From assembly GCF_000004075.3 (NCBI RefSeq), contig NC_026661.2, positions 2,728,001 through 2,792,000 on the forward strand: DNA of 64,000 nucleotides, in the 5' to 3' direction. Shown piece by piece: positions 28,701 to 40,510 of this stretch (its first letter is position 1; each line of letters opens with the position of its first letter). Source of the DNA: Cucumis sativus. Its lineage: Eukaryota; Streptophyta; Magnoliopsida; Cucurbitales; Cucurbitaceae. Below the pieces are notes generated by a model. The model worked only from the letters and a program-made list of their open reading frames with translations, was not told where the DNA came from and ran no database searches. A program made the position numbers and the translations under genes.

Positions 28701-30329
28701 CTAAAATATAATGTACTATATTATGATATTGAGCCAAAAGCTTGAAGAGATATGATATATAAATCCTCCAAATTCCCATTGGCACATCTGCTTTTGCATT
28801 AATAATATATATAAAATAAAATTGTTCAACTTCAAGAATCTTTAACCTTAAACATCAAATGTAACAACTCAGGTGAGGGACATTAATATTCTAATTTTCT
28901 CTACTCATCATTTCTCTTTCTATTTAATATAGTTTGATAATGATGATATTAAATCCCCATCAGTTTCATACCCAAAAACAAAACTTTATTAAAGATTGGC
29001 AGTGCTTCCTTCATTTATTGCAAAATGATTTATAAAGATTAATTACCTTTGTAGTCATTGAAGAATAAAACCTGCACAACTCTACCATATAACATACCAC
29101 CTGAAAAAAAAATAGTTATTATTATGACTCTAACACTGAGATATTTTTTTAAAAAAATTGTACAATTCATTAAAAATTTAAATGATGAAACTCAAATTTA
29201 ATAGAAAAATTAAAAATATATGCAATCCAAGAAATAAAGAAAAACATATGAAAAACACTTGCTTCCAAAATTTATGGTATCTTATGCAATAAATGGAATG
29301 TCAATTAAGCTTCCTTATATGTGTATGCGAGTGACTATTTTTCCTTTAATTTGTTTTTTCCTAAAGAGGATTTTTATGATAAACATTGTAAACAATTATA
29401 TAATTAGATTTGTCATATTTACTTTTACTTTACAACAATTTAAATATAAGCAAGTCTTTCATCATTTAAAAATAATAATAATAACAAATTCATGTACTAC
29501 TTTTTTCTTATTATTATTCAATTAAGCCATGTACTGTTTTTACACGATCAATATTACAGAAGAAAATTCATTTATTTATATATATTTATTTATTTCAAGA
29601 GAAATTTGTTAATTTAAGGTCGAGTATCTGTTGGTGAGCTTTTAGAAAGGATTTAATAATAACTTGATGATTTATTAGACACGATCAAGAAGTCAAATTA
29701 TTTCAAGGTTAGAAAATGTTTGGTAAGTTGGATAATTTGAAAGAGTTGGATTGGATGAATAAAAAAAAATCAACTCATACTTTAGGTCATCAATAATTAA
29801 AGAGATATCGTTATTTCTGATTTAGTTATTCATGTTAACTCTTCCATTTACTTCTCTGTAATTATATTTATACCAATCCAATTTAAACTATTTGTTTCTA
29901 TGGCTAACCAAACTCCCCCTAGAGGATGAGAAGCTTTAGTATGTATTAAATAAGTGAAATAAAAGAATAATGCAGTATAAAAATTTTAAAATACAATTAT
30001 AAGTTGAAATTATAAATTATATAAACTTTAAATTTTATACCAATAAGCCCATATATTTTTAACGCAAAATTGGAACTAAATTTTTTATTGAAATTTATGT
30101 TGCATATAAGAGTTTATTTCTAAAAATTTTGAATGTATGAAGTATGTATTCTTGTAAGTTAAGAAACCAAATAAACATGCATAAAAGTTAAAAGTTAACC
30201 GCTAAACCTCTAACTTCATATAATAGAAATTAAGGTATCAACTTAGTTGAGATGTCTTAGTGCAACTATTAATTCATATTGTAATTTGTTTTTCAAAATA
30301 ACTAAACTTATAATTTTAGGTAATTGAGT
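22738..30329. other. Gene-poor AT-rich region
   Basis: The first ~250 bp is probably the 3' untranslated region of the TMEM97-like gene. The rest is extremely AT-rich with many A/T runs and short TA microsatellites (for example about 25705-25742 and 25937-25973). A GC-richer island at 23480-23760 has a TATA-like CTTTATAAATAC at about 23692, possibly a long-terminal-repeat relic. No open frame here resembles a known protein and I recognise no tRNA, snRNA or miRNA hairpin. It may contain distal regulatory sequence for the HD-ZIP IV gene. Confidence 0.5.
23480..23800 (+). repeat. GC-richer island with core-promoter-like sequence, possible LTR relic
   Basis: This ~300 bp block stands out from its very AT-rich surroundings. 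It begins near a GGGCCCAA, holds a TATA-like CTTTATAAATAC near 23692, then CA-rich sequence typical of a plant transcription start (TTTCACATTCCTCTACTCTC). No downstream gene follows. An old long terminal repeat or a non-coding transcript promoter are both possible. Confidence 0.3.
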
Positions 30330-30443
30330 GTAATTTTACCTGCACTAATACACTAAATCCCATCAAAACTTCACGGTTAAGTATGCTTAGATGAGAGTTG
30401 TACTAAATTGGGTGACCACTTGAAAATTTATTGTGTTACACTC
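30330..30443 (+). pseudogene. Decayed 5S rRNA-like sequence
   Basis: About 114 bp lines up with plant 5S rRNA along almost its whole length: GCACTAATACACTAAATCCC, CATCAAAACTTCACGGTTAA, GCTTAGATGAGAGTTGTACT, TTGGGTGACCACTTG and TTGTGTTACACTC correspond in order to the conserved 5S segments. Differences are mostly C-to-T and G-to-A, as from decay of methylated DNA, so it is very unlikely to be a functional 5S gene. Single isolated copies of 5S sequence in plant genomes often derive from Cassandra-type TRIM retrotransposon LTRs or 5S-derived SINEs. No second copy or primer-binding site was recognised nearby. Confidence 0.8.
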
Positions 30444-30503
30444 TCTTTAAGATATAACTTTGGATAATTGCTTTTAGTGATAAATGAATCACTAGTAAAA
30501 AAT

Positions 30504-30624
30504 ATTTACAAATATAGCAAAACATCATTTCCCACTAACAACAATAGACATCGATACACAGTAAATACTAATCTATCGATATATATCACTTATAAATAGT
30601 AAATTTCTTGTTATATGCGTAAAT
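30504..30624. mobile_element. Short inverted-repeat element next to the 5S relic
   Basis: Left arm 30504-30520 (ATTTACAAATATAGCAA) pairs with right arm 30608-30624 with 14 of 17 bases matching in reverse complement. The interior carries ATAGACATCGATA and TCTATCGATATA words like those of the element at 19990-20137. It lies about 60 bp past the 5S-like sequence. Probably a decayed MITE-like copy. Confidence 0.45.
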
Positions 30625-31089
30625 AAATTGATTCATTTATACATTCCACTTAATTAACCTAAATATACAAGGTTGAAAATAGACATAAATTTGAAAGTGA
30701 GAGCATAGTAAATGGTGTAATTTAGTAATAATCATAAAAGAAAAAAAAAAAGAGTATGAAGAAGATGTATATATATATATGGTTGGGAAGGGTTTAGTTG
30801 GAAAAGGTAGGAGGTGGTTTGAGGGAGATTTTTTATTATTATTATTATTTATAAAAAGACAATAAATGGGTTAGAAATTGGAATGTTAAAAAGCTTTGGA
30901 AAGAATAAAATAAAAAAATCGAGAAAAGAAAAAGAATAGAAAAAAATAGAGCGTTGTTTGGTAGCCGTCATTCATTGCACTAAACTTCTCCTACACCTAG
31001 GGCACAATTAAACACCAACAACAATTAAACAGTTTTTTCTTTTTTCTTTTTTCAAAAATGAAATTAATAGATATAAATTATTTTCTCTT

Positions 31090-31110
31090 GGTGTGTGTGT
31101 GTGTGTGTGT
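31090..31110 (+). repeat. (GT)n microsatellite
   Basis: Pure GT dinucleotide run of 21 bases, about 30 bp upstream of the L1 box and 640 bp upstream of the HD-ZIP IV start codon. Confidence 0.95.
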
Positions 31111-31139
31111 ATAGCAATTACGCCATTTTCAGCCACCAT

Positions 31140-31147
31140 TAAATGCA
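31140..31147 (+). promoter_or_regulatory. L1 box (TAAATGCA) upstream of HD-ZIP IV gene
   Basis: The exact octamer TAAATGCA lies about 600 bp upstream of the start codon. It is the epidermal L1 box bound by HD-ZIP class IV factors such as ATML1 and PDF2, and it is present in promoters of several of those genes themselves. Finding it before an HD-ZIP IV gene suggests outer-layer expression and auto- or cross-regulation. The match is seen; the function is inferred. Confidence 0.65.
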
Positions 31148-31746
31148 ATCCCACCTTCTCACTACCCTCTGCAATTACTCTTTTCCTCTCCACACACACC
31201 CACTTTTTCTCCCAATTCTCTTTTCCTCTCAACTTAATTTTCAACACTTCACTCCCACAAACATACAAACACACAAACAAATTCTTTTTTTTCTCCTTCT
31301 TCTTCTTCTTTGTTCTTCACAACTTTAATTACTTGTGTCTTTGATCTAGGTTTCTTCTTCTTTTTCCTGGGGGGGAGGGGGGTCTTGTTTCATGAATTAA
31401 CATTTGTTGGTAATTTTGTGTATTATTGTGCTTTTGTGAAGTATATAGTTAGATTTGATCTCCTTTTTTGTTTTAGAATTCTCTTTAATTATCTTTTTCA
31501 AGCAGATAGGAGGGAAAAGAAAAGCAGTTTAGAAGATCCAAAAAGTGAATTATCTGTCAAAGAGAAAAAAAAAAGTTCACTTTACTTGTGAGAGAATCTC
31601 CAAAAAGTTGAAAGAAGTAAACCCTTTTTTTTAATAATTTTTTTCCCTCCCCATCATAAAATAAAATGAAGTATTTTCTCTAGAAAGAAAAAATAAAAAG
31701 AAAGATTGTATTTTTTTTATATATAAAAAAATCAATTGAGAAGAAA

Positions 31747-34700
31747 ATGCCAGCCGGAATGATGATTCCAGCGAGAAACACAGCGTCGTCCATGATCGGA
31801 AGAAATGGAAATGTTGGAATTTTTGGGTCCCCAGCCAGCCTTGTTCTTGGTCAGGTCAGTATTTAATTCAACACCCAATTTCATAAATATATTAATTATT
31901 TATCGATAAAATCACTTGTTGATACAAAAGTTTAATCGATATGGAGCTCTATACAGGAGCTGCAGGGAATAGAAATGGGAGAAAATGAATATGGAAGAAT
32001 GAGAGAAACAGAAGAGTTTGAAAGTGGAACAAAATCAAGTAGTGAGAATCATGAGGTTGGTTCCGGTGATGACCAACTCAATAACCAACGCCCCAACAAG
32101 AAAAAGCGTTACCACCGCCACACTCAGCATCAGATCCAACAAATGGAAGCGTAAGTATACTGTATTTGTAATTTCATCTCTTTTTACTTACTTACCATTT
32201 TTAACTCAAAACGCACACATAACTAATTGGATTCAAGTAAGTAATTCAGAAATACTTAAGGATGTCCAACTAACAAAGAAAAGTAAATAATACAAAATTT
32301 GACATATGTCTATGGAATCATAAATTTTAATAGACATAGAGATCATGTTTAATTGTAATTTAATGACTATCCTCTTTTACTTTCTAATTTACCATTTTAT
32401 ATTAACTCCACTTAAATTTTAATGTTGAAGGCTCCTCGATCTCTTCTTGTTCGAGTATTCAACGTATTTGAGAATGATTGGAAATCATTTTCCATGATTA
32501 GAAAAATACTAAATTAATTATAGTAAGTGAGTATGGTTTGGAGCGATTTTAATAATATTAAAAACCACTCACAAATTTGCACTAATCCTATATTTAACAA
32601 AACTCTAAACTCTAATTTTTTTTTTTTTCTGTTTTGTATATGGAGAATTTATGAAATTAGTTGGAAAGTTGAAGGATATATATGTATGAAAACACATATT
32701 TTAACAAGTTATTATATAGTGAGCATTATTATTATTGTCCAAAAAATGAGAAGATTTTGGTGGGTGGGCTTATGTATTTATTTATTTATTGGGTAAAATA
32801 GGTTTTTCAAGGAATGCCCTCACCCAGATGACAAGCAAAGGAAGGAGCTAAGTAGGGAGTTGAATTTAGAGCCATTGCAAGTCAAGTTCTGGTTCCAAAA
32901 CAAGAGAACTCAGATGAAGGTATTACACGATTTCTTTTTCTTTTTCTTTTTTTTTCTATTATTAATGTTGTTAATTATTAATAAATAAATATTATAATGT
33001 AATGTGTAATGTAATATGCAGACACATCATGAGCGACATGAAAACACACAGCTCCGAACAGAAAATGAGAAGCTAAGAGCAGATAATATGAGATATAGAG
33101 AAGCTCTAAGCAATGCCACGTGTCCCAATTGTGGAGGTCCTACCGCCATTGGAGAGATGTCCTTTGATGAACATCATCTTAGGCTTGAAAATGCTCGCTT
33201 GAGAGAAGAGGTAAACCATTCTTCTCTGTGTTTTTTATTCACGACTGCATCTATCTTTACTCAGCACGTTTACATTCGAATCTATTGTGTCATGTGTAAT
33301 ATTTCTTTTTTGTCAATTAAAATATTGTTTTCAAATACTTTTTATTCCTTGATTTTGAAAGAAATGCAAGAAGATGGATGGATGTTGGTGCAACCCTCAA
33401 TTTTAAACATTTTGTTTTGTTTTTTAAGTAAGTGTTTCAATATTTTTAAATTTTAAATTTTAAGAAACAAAATATAATTAGTAATGCAATTTTTTCTATT
33501 GAAAATTTTGCTAAGTTTAATTTTAGAAAACTAAGCATAAATGGCTAACCAATAAAATCTAAACTAACTTATTGAAGTGTGAACTAATTCTTTTATCAAT
33601 ATATTAAAACTCTCTCACTTGTGTGGTCTTTGGAATTTACACAATATACCTTCCCTGCACACTTCCAAGTGATATTAGGGTAAATTATGTTGCTTAAAAA
33701 GATGTTAAACTTTTTTTATTCACTTCTCTTGCCCAAATGCTAAACTTGAGTTTAGCAATTGTAAATTTTCTATGATATTATTGAATAATAACTTAAATCT
33801 TTTCGATACTGAATAGACAAACAACTGCAGACTCAACAAAGGAAAGAAAAGAACTCAAATATGAAAAAGAAAAAAAATATATAAAAGGCAAATACTGCAA
33901 TGATTTAAGAGTTTAATAATTTATTAAATAATTTGCATCACGCAGATCGATCGAATTTCAGCCATAGCAGCAAAATACGTTGGAAAGCCAGTATCAAACT
34001 ACCCTCTTCTTTCCACACCAATCCCTTCACGTCCTCTAGAACTTGGAATGGGAAGCTATGGAGGCCACGATTTGGGCCTTGGACCGGGAGGCGGGGACAT
34101 GTTCGGGGCAGCGGACCTTCTAAGGACCATAAGTGCACCATCAGAGGCGGACAAGCCGGTAATCATCGAGCTAGCGGTTGCAGCAATGGAGGAGCTGGTC
34201 AGAATGGCTCAGATGGGTGAGCCACTGTGGATGACAGGGGTTGATGGGTCAACGAATGAGCTTAATGAAGAGGAATATGTTAGAAGCTTTCCAAGAGGAA
34301 TTGGTCCTAAGCCATCTGGGTTTAGCTGTGAAGCTTCTCGTGCTACTGCTGTTGTCATTATGAATCACATTAGCCTCGTTGAGATGCTCATGGATGTGGT
34401 AAATTAATTAACCTCATTCTTAACCCTTTCTTCTCTCTTGATTGGCATAGTTTAACATTGTATTATCAAACAAAAGGTCTTACATTATTTCCTTCCTAAT
34501 TAATAATGAATTTCACTTGTTTTTTTCGCGTGAAAGTGTGATAGAACAACGTTGATACAATAATAAATTTGTTGATAACCATAATAATCACAGTAATATC
34601 TGGTGCTTGTTCCCATTATTTGTGTTTTTGGGTTTGTCAGAATCAATGGTCAACAACATTCACAGGGATTGTGTCAAGAGCTATGACATTAGAAGTATTA

Positions 34701-36779
34701 TCAACCGGCGTTGCTGGAAACTACAACGGAGCATTACAAGTGGTAATTAATTAATTTAATTTATTAAATATATAATATATACTTTAATTGTCTATTAGTA
34801 TATAGTTTCTAATAATATATGTAATTTATTTCTATTGATGATCAGATGACATCCGAATTGCAAGTGCCTTCTCCACTAGTTCCAACTCGGGAGAGCTATT
34901 TTGTGAGGTACTGTAAACAACATGGTGAGGGAACATGGGCTGTTGTCGACGTTTCCTTAGACACTTTACGCCCAGCTCCTGCTCTTAGATGTAGAAGAAG
35001 GCCATCCGGCTGCTTAATCCAAGAAATGCCCAATGGTTATTCTAAGGTAATTATTATTCTTTTATGAATAGTTGAGATATTTTTACTATATATAGTAGTA
35101 GAAATATATTAAATGTTTTCTAATAATTAATCATTAGATGTAATTTAAGTTTCTGAGAATTAGGCCCTAAATTTGGTTTGTGTGTTTTGAATGATATATA
35201 TATATAGGTTACATGGGTTGAGCATGTTGAGGTGGATGATCGTGGTGTCCACAGTTTATACAACCAGCTAGTTAGCTCTGGCCACGCGTTCGGCGCAAAG
35301 CGTTGGATTGCCACGTTGGATCGTCAGTGTGAACGACTCGCCAGCGCCATGGCCACCAGTATTATTCCTAATGGCGATGCTGGAGGTATAGTTTCTGAAC
35401 GATCATGCATGCATGATTTTAATATATTGTTTCTCTCTTACCGCACATCATCAAGTTAGCCATAGCTAGCATGCATTAAAACTGTGAATCACACACATTG
35501 TCTATCTAATCTATGAATTGTCACTTTAATATGTTGTGTTTGATGTGAAAGGCGCTAAGTAGTGTTGTTAATGATGAAAAAATTTATATATAATATCAGT
35601 GATAACAAATCAAGAAGGAAGAAAGAGCATGTTGAAGCTGGCAGAGAGAATGGTGATGAGCTTTTGCGGTGGAGTGAGCGCGTCGACAACACACACTTGG
35701 ACGACTCTGTCGGGAACCGGAGCTGACGACGTTCGAGTTATGACGAGAAAGAGCGTTGACGATCCCGGCAGACCATCCGGCATTGTCCTCAGCGCAGCCA
35801 CTTCCTTTTGGCTGCCTCTTCCTCCCAACAGAGTCTTCCATTTTCTCAGAGATGAAAATTCTCGTAATGAGGTATGTATTTTTACTTCCTATAATGGAGA
35901 AATTGACCAGTTTAATTAATAATGTGTCTGTACATTGTACAATATTATAGGATCCTGAAATTTAGTCATACTCTTAAAACATCCAATTCTAATAAAATAA
36001 AATGCAAAGTCTATGGATATTAAATGTTTATATTTTTTTTCTTCTTCTTGTGAATCAAATGTTATAAGGTGTGTAATATAATTGTTATGTGTGCTTATAC
36101 TAATAATAGATGGTGATTAATTGCTAATTATAGATTGTTCAACACATGTATTTAAATTTAACTATAAATAAAACTTCATATATTACAGTGGGATATTCTT
36201 TCAAATGGTGGAGTTGTTCAAGAAATGGCTCACATTGCCAATGGCCGTGACACAGGCAATTGTGTTTCCTTACTACGAGTTAACGTAAGTTTTCCTTAAC
36301 AAACTTCCTAAATGATAAAGTTATTAAGTAGGATGATAGAATACTTACGGTTTTTTGGAATTTGTCTAATTATTATTATTTTTTGTTTGTTTGTAAAATT
36401 TTAGAGTGCAAATTCAAGCCAAAGTAACATGTTAATATTACAAGAAAGCAGCACAGATCAAACAGCCTCATTCGTGATATACGCACCGGTGGACATTGTG
36501 TCAATCAACGTGGTGCTAAACGGGGGAGATCCCGATTATGTGGCTCTTCTGCCATCTGGATTTGCTATTCTTCCCGACGGAAGCACGGCGTCAAGCGGGG
36601 GGGCCAATGGCGTGGGGGAACATGGGTCCGGTGGGTCGCTTTTAACGGTGGCGTTTCAGATATTGGTTGACTCGGTTCCCACAGCAAAATTATCTCTTGG
36701 GTCAGTTGCGACGGTCAACAATCTCATTGCATGTACGGTTGAGAGAATTAAAGCCTCTTTGTCATGCGACAATCCTTAA
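31747..36779 (+). CDS. HDG2: HD-ZIP class IV homeobox-START transcription factor (HDG2-like)
   Basis: Nuclear transcription factor of the epidermal (GL2/ATML1/PDF2) group. Eleven exons: 31747-31854, 31957-32150, 32802-32919, 33022-33210, 33946-34398, 34641-34742, 34846-35046, 35208-35385, 35600-35871, 36189-36284, 36405-36779 (TAA); 2286 bp, 761 residues. Domains: N-terminus [11 protein letters not shown]; acidic segment; homeodomain at about 84-143 ([14 protein letters not shown] ... [13 protein letters not shown]); leucine zipper-loop-zipper with the class IV CPNCGGP redox-type CxxC at 174-177; START lipid-binding domain about 265-490 ([23 protein letters not shown]); C-terminal region with [63 protein letters not shown], and end [16 protein letters not shown]. 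The N-terminus and overall order match HDG2 best. An alternative acceptor 9 bases into exon 2 would remove three residues in frame. HDG2 relatives act in trichome and stomatal differentiation. Confidence 0.95.
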
Positions 36780-38810
36780 ACCGTAAGTCATCAAAATTCT
36801 CTCTTTCACATTTCATTGCAATTTCTTTCACCTTACGCCATGCTTTCTTTTTCTCTTTTCTTTTTTCTATTAAATTTCAAGTTTAGTCCCTCTTCAATTT
36901 TTAAAAATGTTTATTTCTCACTAATAGTCTATCTTGGTGGATTTGTAATTATTTTTTAGTTAGTTTTTTCATTTTAAACAATTTTTTTACATTTTTAATA
37001 AAATTAAAATTATAAAAATTAGTTGATTTAAGTGGATAAAATCTTCTATTTTATGTTTAATATATGGATCCTGTGTGTTCCAATTTTGTTTTAAAATATT
37101 ACCAAAATTTAGGGAATAAATTTGTAATTTTTAAATTTTAGAGATTTAAATAGATAAAAAAAAAAAAAAAAACTCAAAATGTACCGTCTAGAATTAATTT
37201 TGTAATTTAACTTTAATAGAGGAATCTTTTAAGTTTAAGTAATATTTTATGTAGTAATTTCTAATTTGGTTAATTATATAATATTCTTACTTTCAAATCA
37301 TTCATTTCTTACCAAATACACCAAGCTTCTTTTTTTTTTTTTTTTTTTTGTAAGCCTCCCTTCATTTATTTATTTTTCAATCATAATACTACATTCAATA
37401 GAAAAGTTTAAAGTAGAATTGTTAAGGATGTAAGCTGAAAATACAGATTTAAACCCATTGTTTTAAATCCATTAAGATTTGAAATTAATGACAAGTAGGA
37501 TGTTCACTGTAGCCAAGTACTTATTAGAGCAATTCAACTTTATCCTCTTAAATTCTATCAAACAATAATCCAACCATTTAGTACTTTATATATATATGTA
37601 TGGTGACAATAATTGAAGTTGAGGTTTAAATGAATTTGCAGAGAAGGAGAAAGATAAGTGGAAGAAGTCAAGAACGCACCTCGAAAGAAATTGAAAGTTG
37701 GGTAAGCATTTAATTGTGAGGGGTTCGGGTATTGACTTTCTCCATTATTATCATTATTATTATTATCATTAATGTAGTTAAAAGCTTATGATAATTTTAG
37801 GGTTTCTCTGAGGAGTTTTTCAGTTTCTTCATGTAGTATAAAATTCTGTTTGTGTCTTATTGTTGTAATGTTTTCCAATGTGTGCATTATTAGAGAGAGT
37901 CTAGGGGGAAGCCCACACCTTACTGCCTCTATATATAAGTCTAATATATATAACATTTCCAAGCTGATTGTGTATCATTATCTCATATAATATATAATGT
38001 ATTTTCTCATTATTTTTGTCCATTTTTGTTCTATTTCTTTCAGTGGAGAAAATAAACAAGTAACCATGCCCATGAGGGATAATTTGGATATGTCACATAT
38101 GACATATGTGAGTCTAATAAAAAACATAGGGTATTGTATAAGAATCTTAAAAGTTTATGAGCGTATAAACATTTAGATCAATTATGATAGTAATTCTATA
38201 GTTCTTATACAATTATACTTTAGAGTCTAGAGTCTAGAGTCGTTTGGATTGATTGAATTACAATTTGAATAAAAAAAGAATCAACATACCATTCTTTGAT
38301 TTCCAATTATATCTTAAATTTTTCAAACATATGTATACATATACATACATACTTTCAACCAAATGGACCTAAATTATAAGCTTGTAACCTTATATCTACT
38401 TTCTTTCTTTTTAAAAAGAAAACAAAGTTTTTATATCTTGAATTTGAGCTTTTAAAACCTAGTTCCACCCATAATTAATTTTTTTTTAGTTTTAGCAAAC
38501 TTTTTACCAATATTTTTAAAAATCAACTCAATTTTTTTCAATGGAAAAACAAAAACAAAATCACTAGCTTTTTACCATAAAAATTATAATTCCATCCAAT
38601 TAAGCTTAACTAGACTTAAAAAAAAAGGTGTACTTTTACGTCTAAAAGCAAACTCTAAACTTCTAATTCAAATCTCACTAAACTCTAAAGCTATTTCCAA
38701 TAATCTACTACGACCCCCCAAGAAAAAAAAGTATGCAGTATTTAAAGAGCAGTAAATAATGATTGCAACTCCATCGAGTTTGTACAAAATAACGACATGT
38801 CGTTTAAGTC
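36780..38810. other. 3' flank of HD-ZIP IV gene
   Basis: Probable 3' untranslated sequence followed by AT-rich intergenic DNA. A run of more than 20 T begins near 37330, and an A-run lies near 37157. A short triplicated word AGAGTCT occurs at about 38222-38241. A possible 3' UTR intron could join the region near 37640-37900, but this is not decided by sequence. No other gene is seen. Confidence 0.5.
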
Positions 38811-38813
38811 CAA

Positions 38814-38884
38814 AGCCCAGGATGATTTTAGGGGCCCAATAAAATTTATCGGGTGTTAAAGTGGGCTGAAAAACCAAAAGCCCA
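38814..38884. promoter_or_regulatory. Cluster of four site II elements without an assigned gene
   Basis: AGCCCA at 38814-38819, GGCCCA at 38833-38838, TGGGCT at 38862-38867 and AGCCCA at 38879-38884 are four TGGGCY (TCP-binding) motifs in about 70 bp. Such density is typical of promoters for ribosomal and organelle proteins. No open reading frame or known gene is recognised directly on either side within about 700 bp. Confidence 0.5.
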
Positions 38885-39563
38885 TAAGAAGATCGTCGGC
38901 AGAATAAGCACAGAAAGTCAAAGCTTATTTTGTAGGATTCCTAGTCGGTCATGGAATCGAATTTTGTCCCATGAAAATTAATATGTTGGAGTTTTCTTCT
39001 TCTTATTTATTTATTTATTTCCTTCATTTTTATAAATAATAAATAATGTGGGAGTTATTTTAATGATTTTTTAAAAGAGAATAAATAATGTCGGAGTTTT
39101 GTTACAAACAATATAATATATCTCATCTAAAACCCACAAAGGTCAACCCCTTGGCTCTATCATTTATGTCTCTTCCACCTTCTCTCTCATTCTTTTCTCT
39201 ATCTAAAGCTTTTCATTATATTCCATTTCTTCTGTCTTTACACTTAATTCTTTTATACAATCTTTCATAAGTGTAAGATTCGATATTCATCAATTAAATC
39301 AATTCTAAAGTATTTCATTAGATGTATTTGTAGGAGAAAGGAACATCAATTAAACTAAAAACAAAGTTACGATGAGAAATCAAATGAAATTAATAATATT
39401 TTCTTTTTTCTCCTGTCTCTCTCTAATTTTCTGTTGGAACAGTTTGGTTTTAACTTCCTTGGGTGGCCCATGACACCGATTCAACGTCATGGACGACCAT
39501 TTTTCTCCATTTTTCACCACCCCCCAATTATCATTCTAACAATTAATAATGACAGTGGAATTT

Positions 39564-39571
39564 TATATATA
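39564..39571 (+). promoter_or_regulatory. TATA box of VUP-like gene
   Basis: TATATATA at 39564-39571 lies 104-111 bp upstream of the ATG at 39675, followed by a pyrimidine-rich leader. The spacing is reasonable for a plant TATA promoter with a short leader. Confidence 0.45.
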
Positions 39572-39630
39572 TGTGTATTTCAAATTATCAAACTTCTCCC
39601 TTTCTTAAACCCCTTCTCTCAAAACTCTCA

Positions 39631-39657
39631 TCTCTCTCTCTCTCTCTCTCTCTCTCT
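39631..39657 (+). repeat. (TC)n microsatellite in 5' leader of VUP-like gene
   Basis: Uninterrupted 27-base TC run, ending 17 bp before the start codon at 39675. CT-rich leaders are common in plant genes; the run length is likely polymorphic. Confidence 0.95.
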
Positions 39658-39674
39658 ATTATTGTTTTCTTTTC

Positions 39675-40465
39675 ATGGAGAACAACGACCACGCCACCCT
39701 TCAAGCTGATGATTCCCTGCCGGAAAATTCCTCCGCCGTCAGAGATGAAGAGCAAGAAGAGAGTGGTTGGACTGATTACTTGGAGGATTATTTCAATTCG
39801 GAATTTGTTGAAAGAGAGAGCAGTTTTTTGTGTTCAAGTATTGGGAGCTGTTCAAATTGGGATGATCGTAATAATATTTCATATCCCAGTTATGATATTA
39901 ATTATAATATCAATATTGGGAATGTAAATTATGACGATTTCCCAAAGTCAAATAACCTAACTTTCAAGAAAACAAGAACTCAGAAGATTTTTGAGGATGA
40001 TGATTCCTTACAAGATACTGCTACTTCTCCTATTCATAGTCCAAAAGTTAGCACATTATGTTGTTTAATTTTCTTCTTCCCTTTTTAATTTTTTACTTTC
40101 TATGATCTTGAAAATCAATATTGAAAAATCTCTCTGTCTTAGGTTGTTGATCTGAAAGTGAGAACATCCCAAGAAAATCAAGGGTTTGATGATCACATCA
40201 CAATCTTCGCTAACTCTACGGTAATTGCTCTCTTCTTTCTTCTCTTCGTGAAATTAAGCATGACGGTTGTAAACCGTTGGATGATGTAGATGAAAATTTA
40301 TGGGTTTTTTTTAAAAAAAAAATTAAACCCACATGATGATTTTTGTAGGGAAGTGGAAGGCAAATGGGGAAATATTATTCAAACAAAGAGAAGGGTGTTT
40401 ATTCAGCTGAGAAAAAAGGGTTGTGTTTGTTTCCCTTCTCCATGCTCCTTAATTACCATAATTGA
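39675..40465 (+). CDS. Probable VUP-like (vascular-related unknown protein) small acidic protein
   Basis: Exons 39675-40046, 40143-40220, 40349-40465 (TGA); 567 bp, 188 residues; phases agree and all introns are GT..AG. The protein is acidic and Asn/Ser-rich with no signal peptide or membrane segment. The N-terminal half has EESGWTDYLEDYFNSEF, followed by a Ser/Cys stretch and an Asn/Tyr-rich stretch; then a basic KKTRTQK patch and DDSLQDTATSPIHSPK at the first exon junction. The EESGWT-YxEDF and DTA-SPxxSPK words recall the small plant-only VUP family (vascular-related unknown proteins, whose overexpression affects growth and vascular development in Arabidopsis). This is recalled, not searched. 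The last exon (GSGRQMGKYYSNKEKG) is less certain. The biochemical role is unknown. TC microsatellites occur in the 5' leader and directly after the stop. Confidence 0.72.
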
Positions 40466-40503
40466 GACTATGTATTTTTTAAGCAATAATATGTTGAGCA
40501 ATT

Positions 40504-40510
<7 letters not shown>

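Noticed and set aside
31008-31344. Open frames on both strands around the GT repeat
   Set aside because: They read through microsatellite and pyrimidine-rich leader sequence of the HD-ZIP IV gene; no domain.
33933-34220. Open frames inside HD-ZIP IV exon 5 on other frames and strand
   Set aside because: They are shadows of the START-domain exon, whose frame is fixed by strong family conservation.
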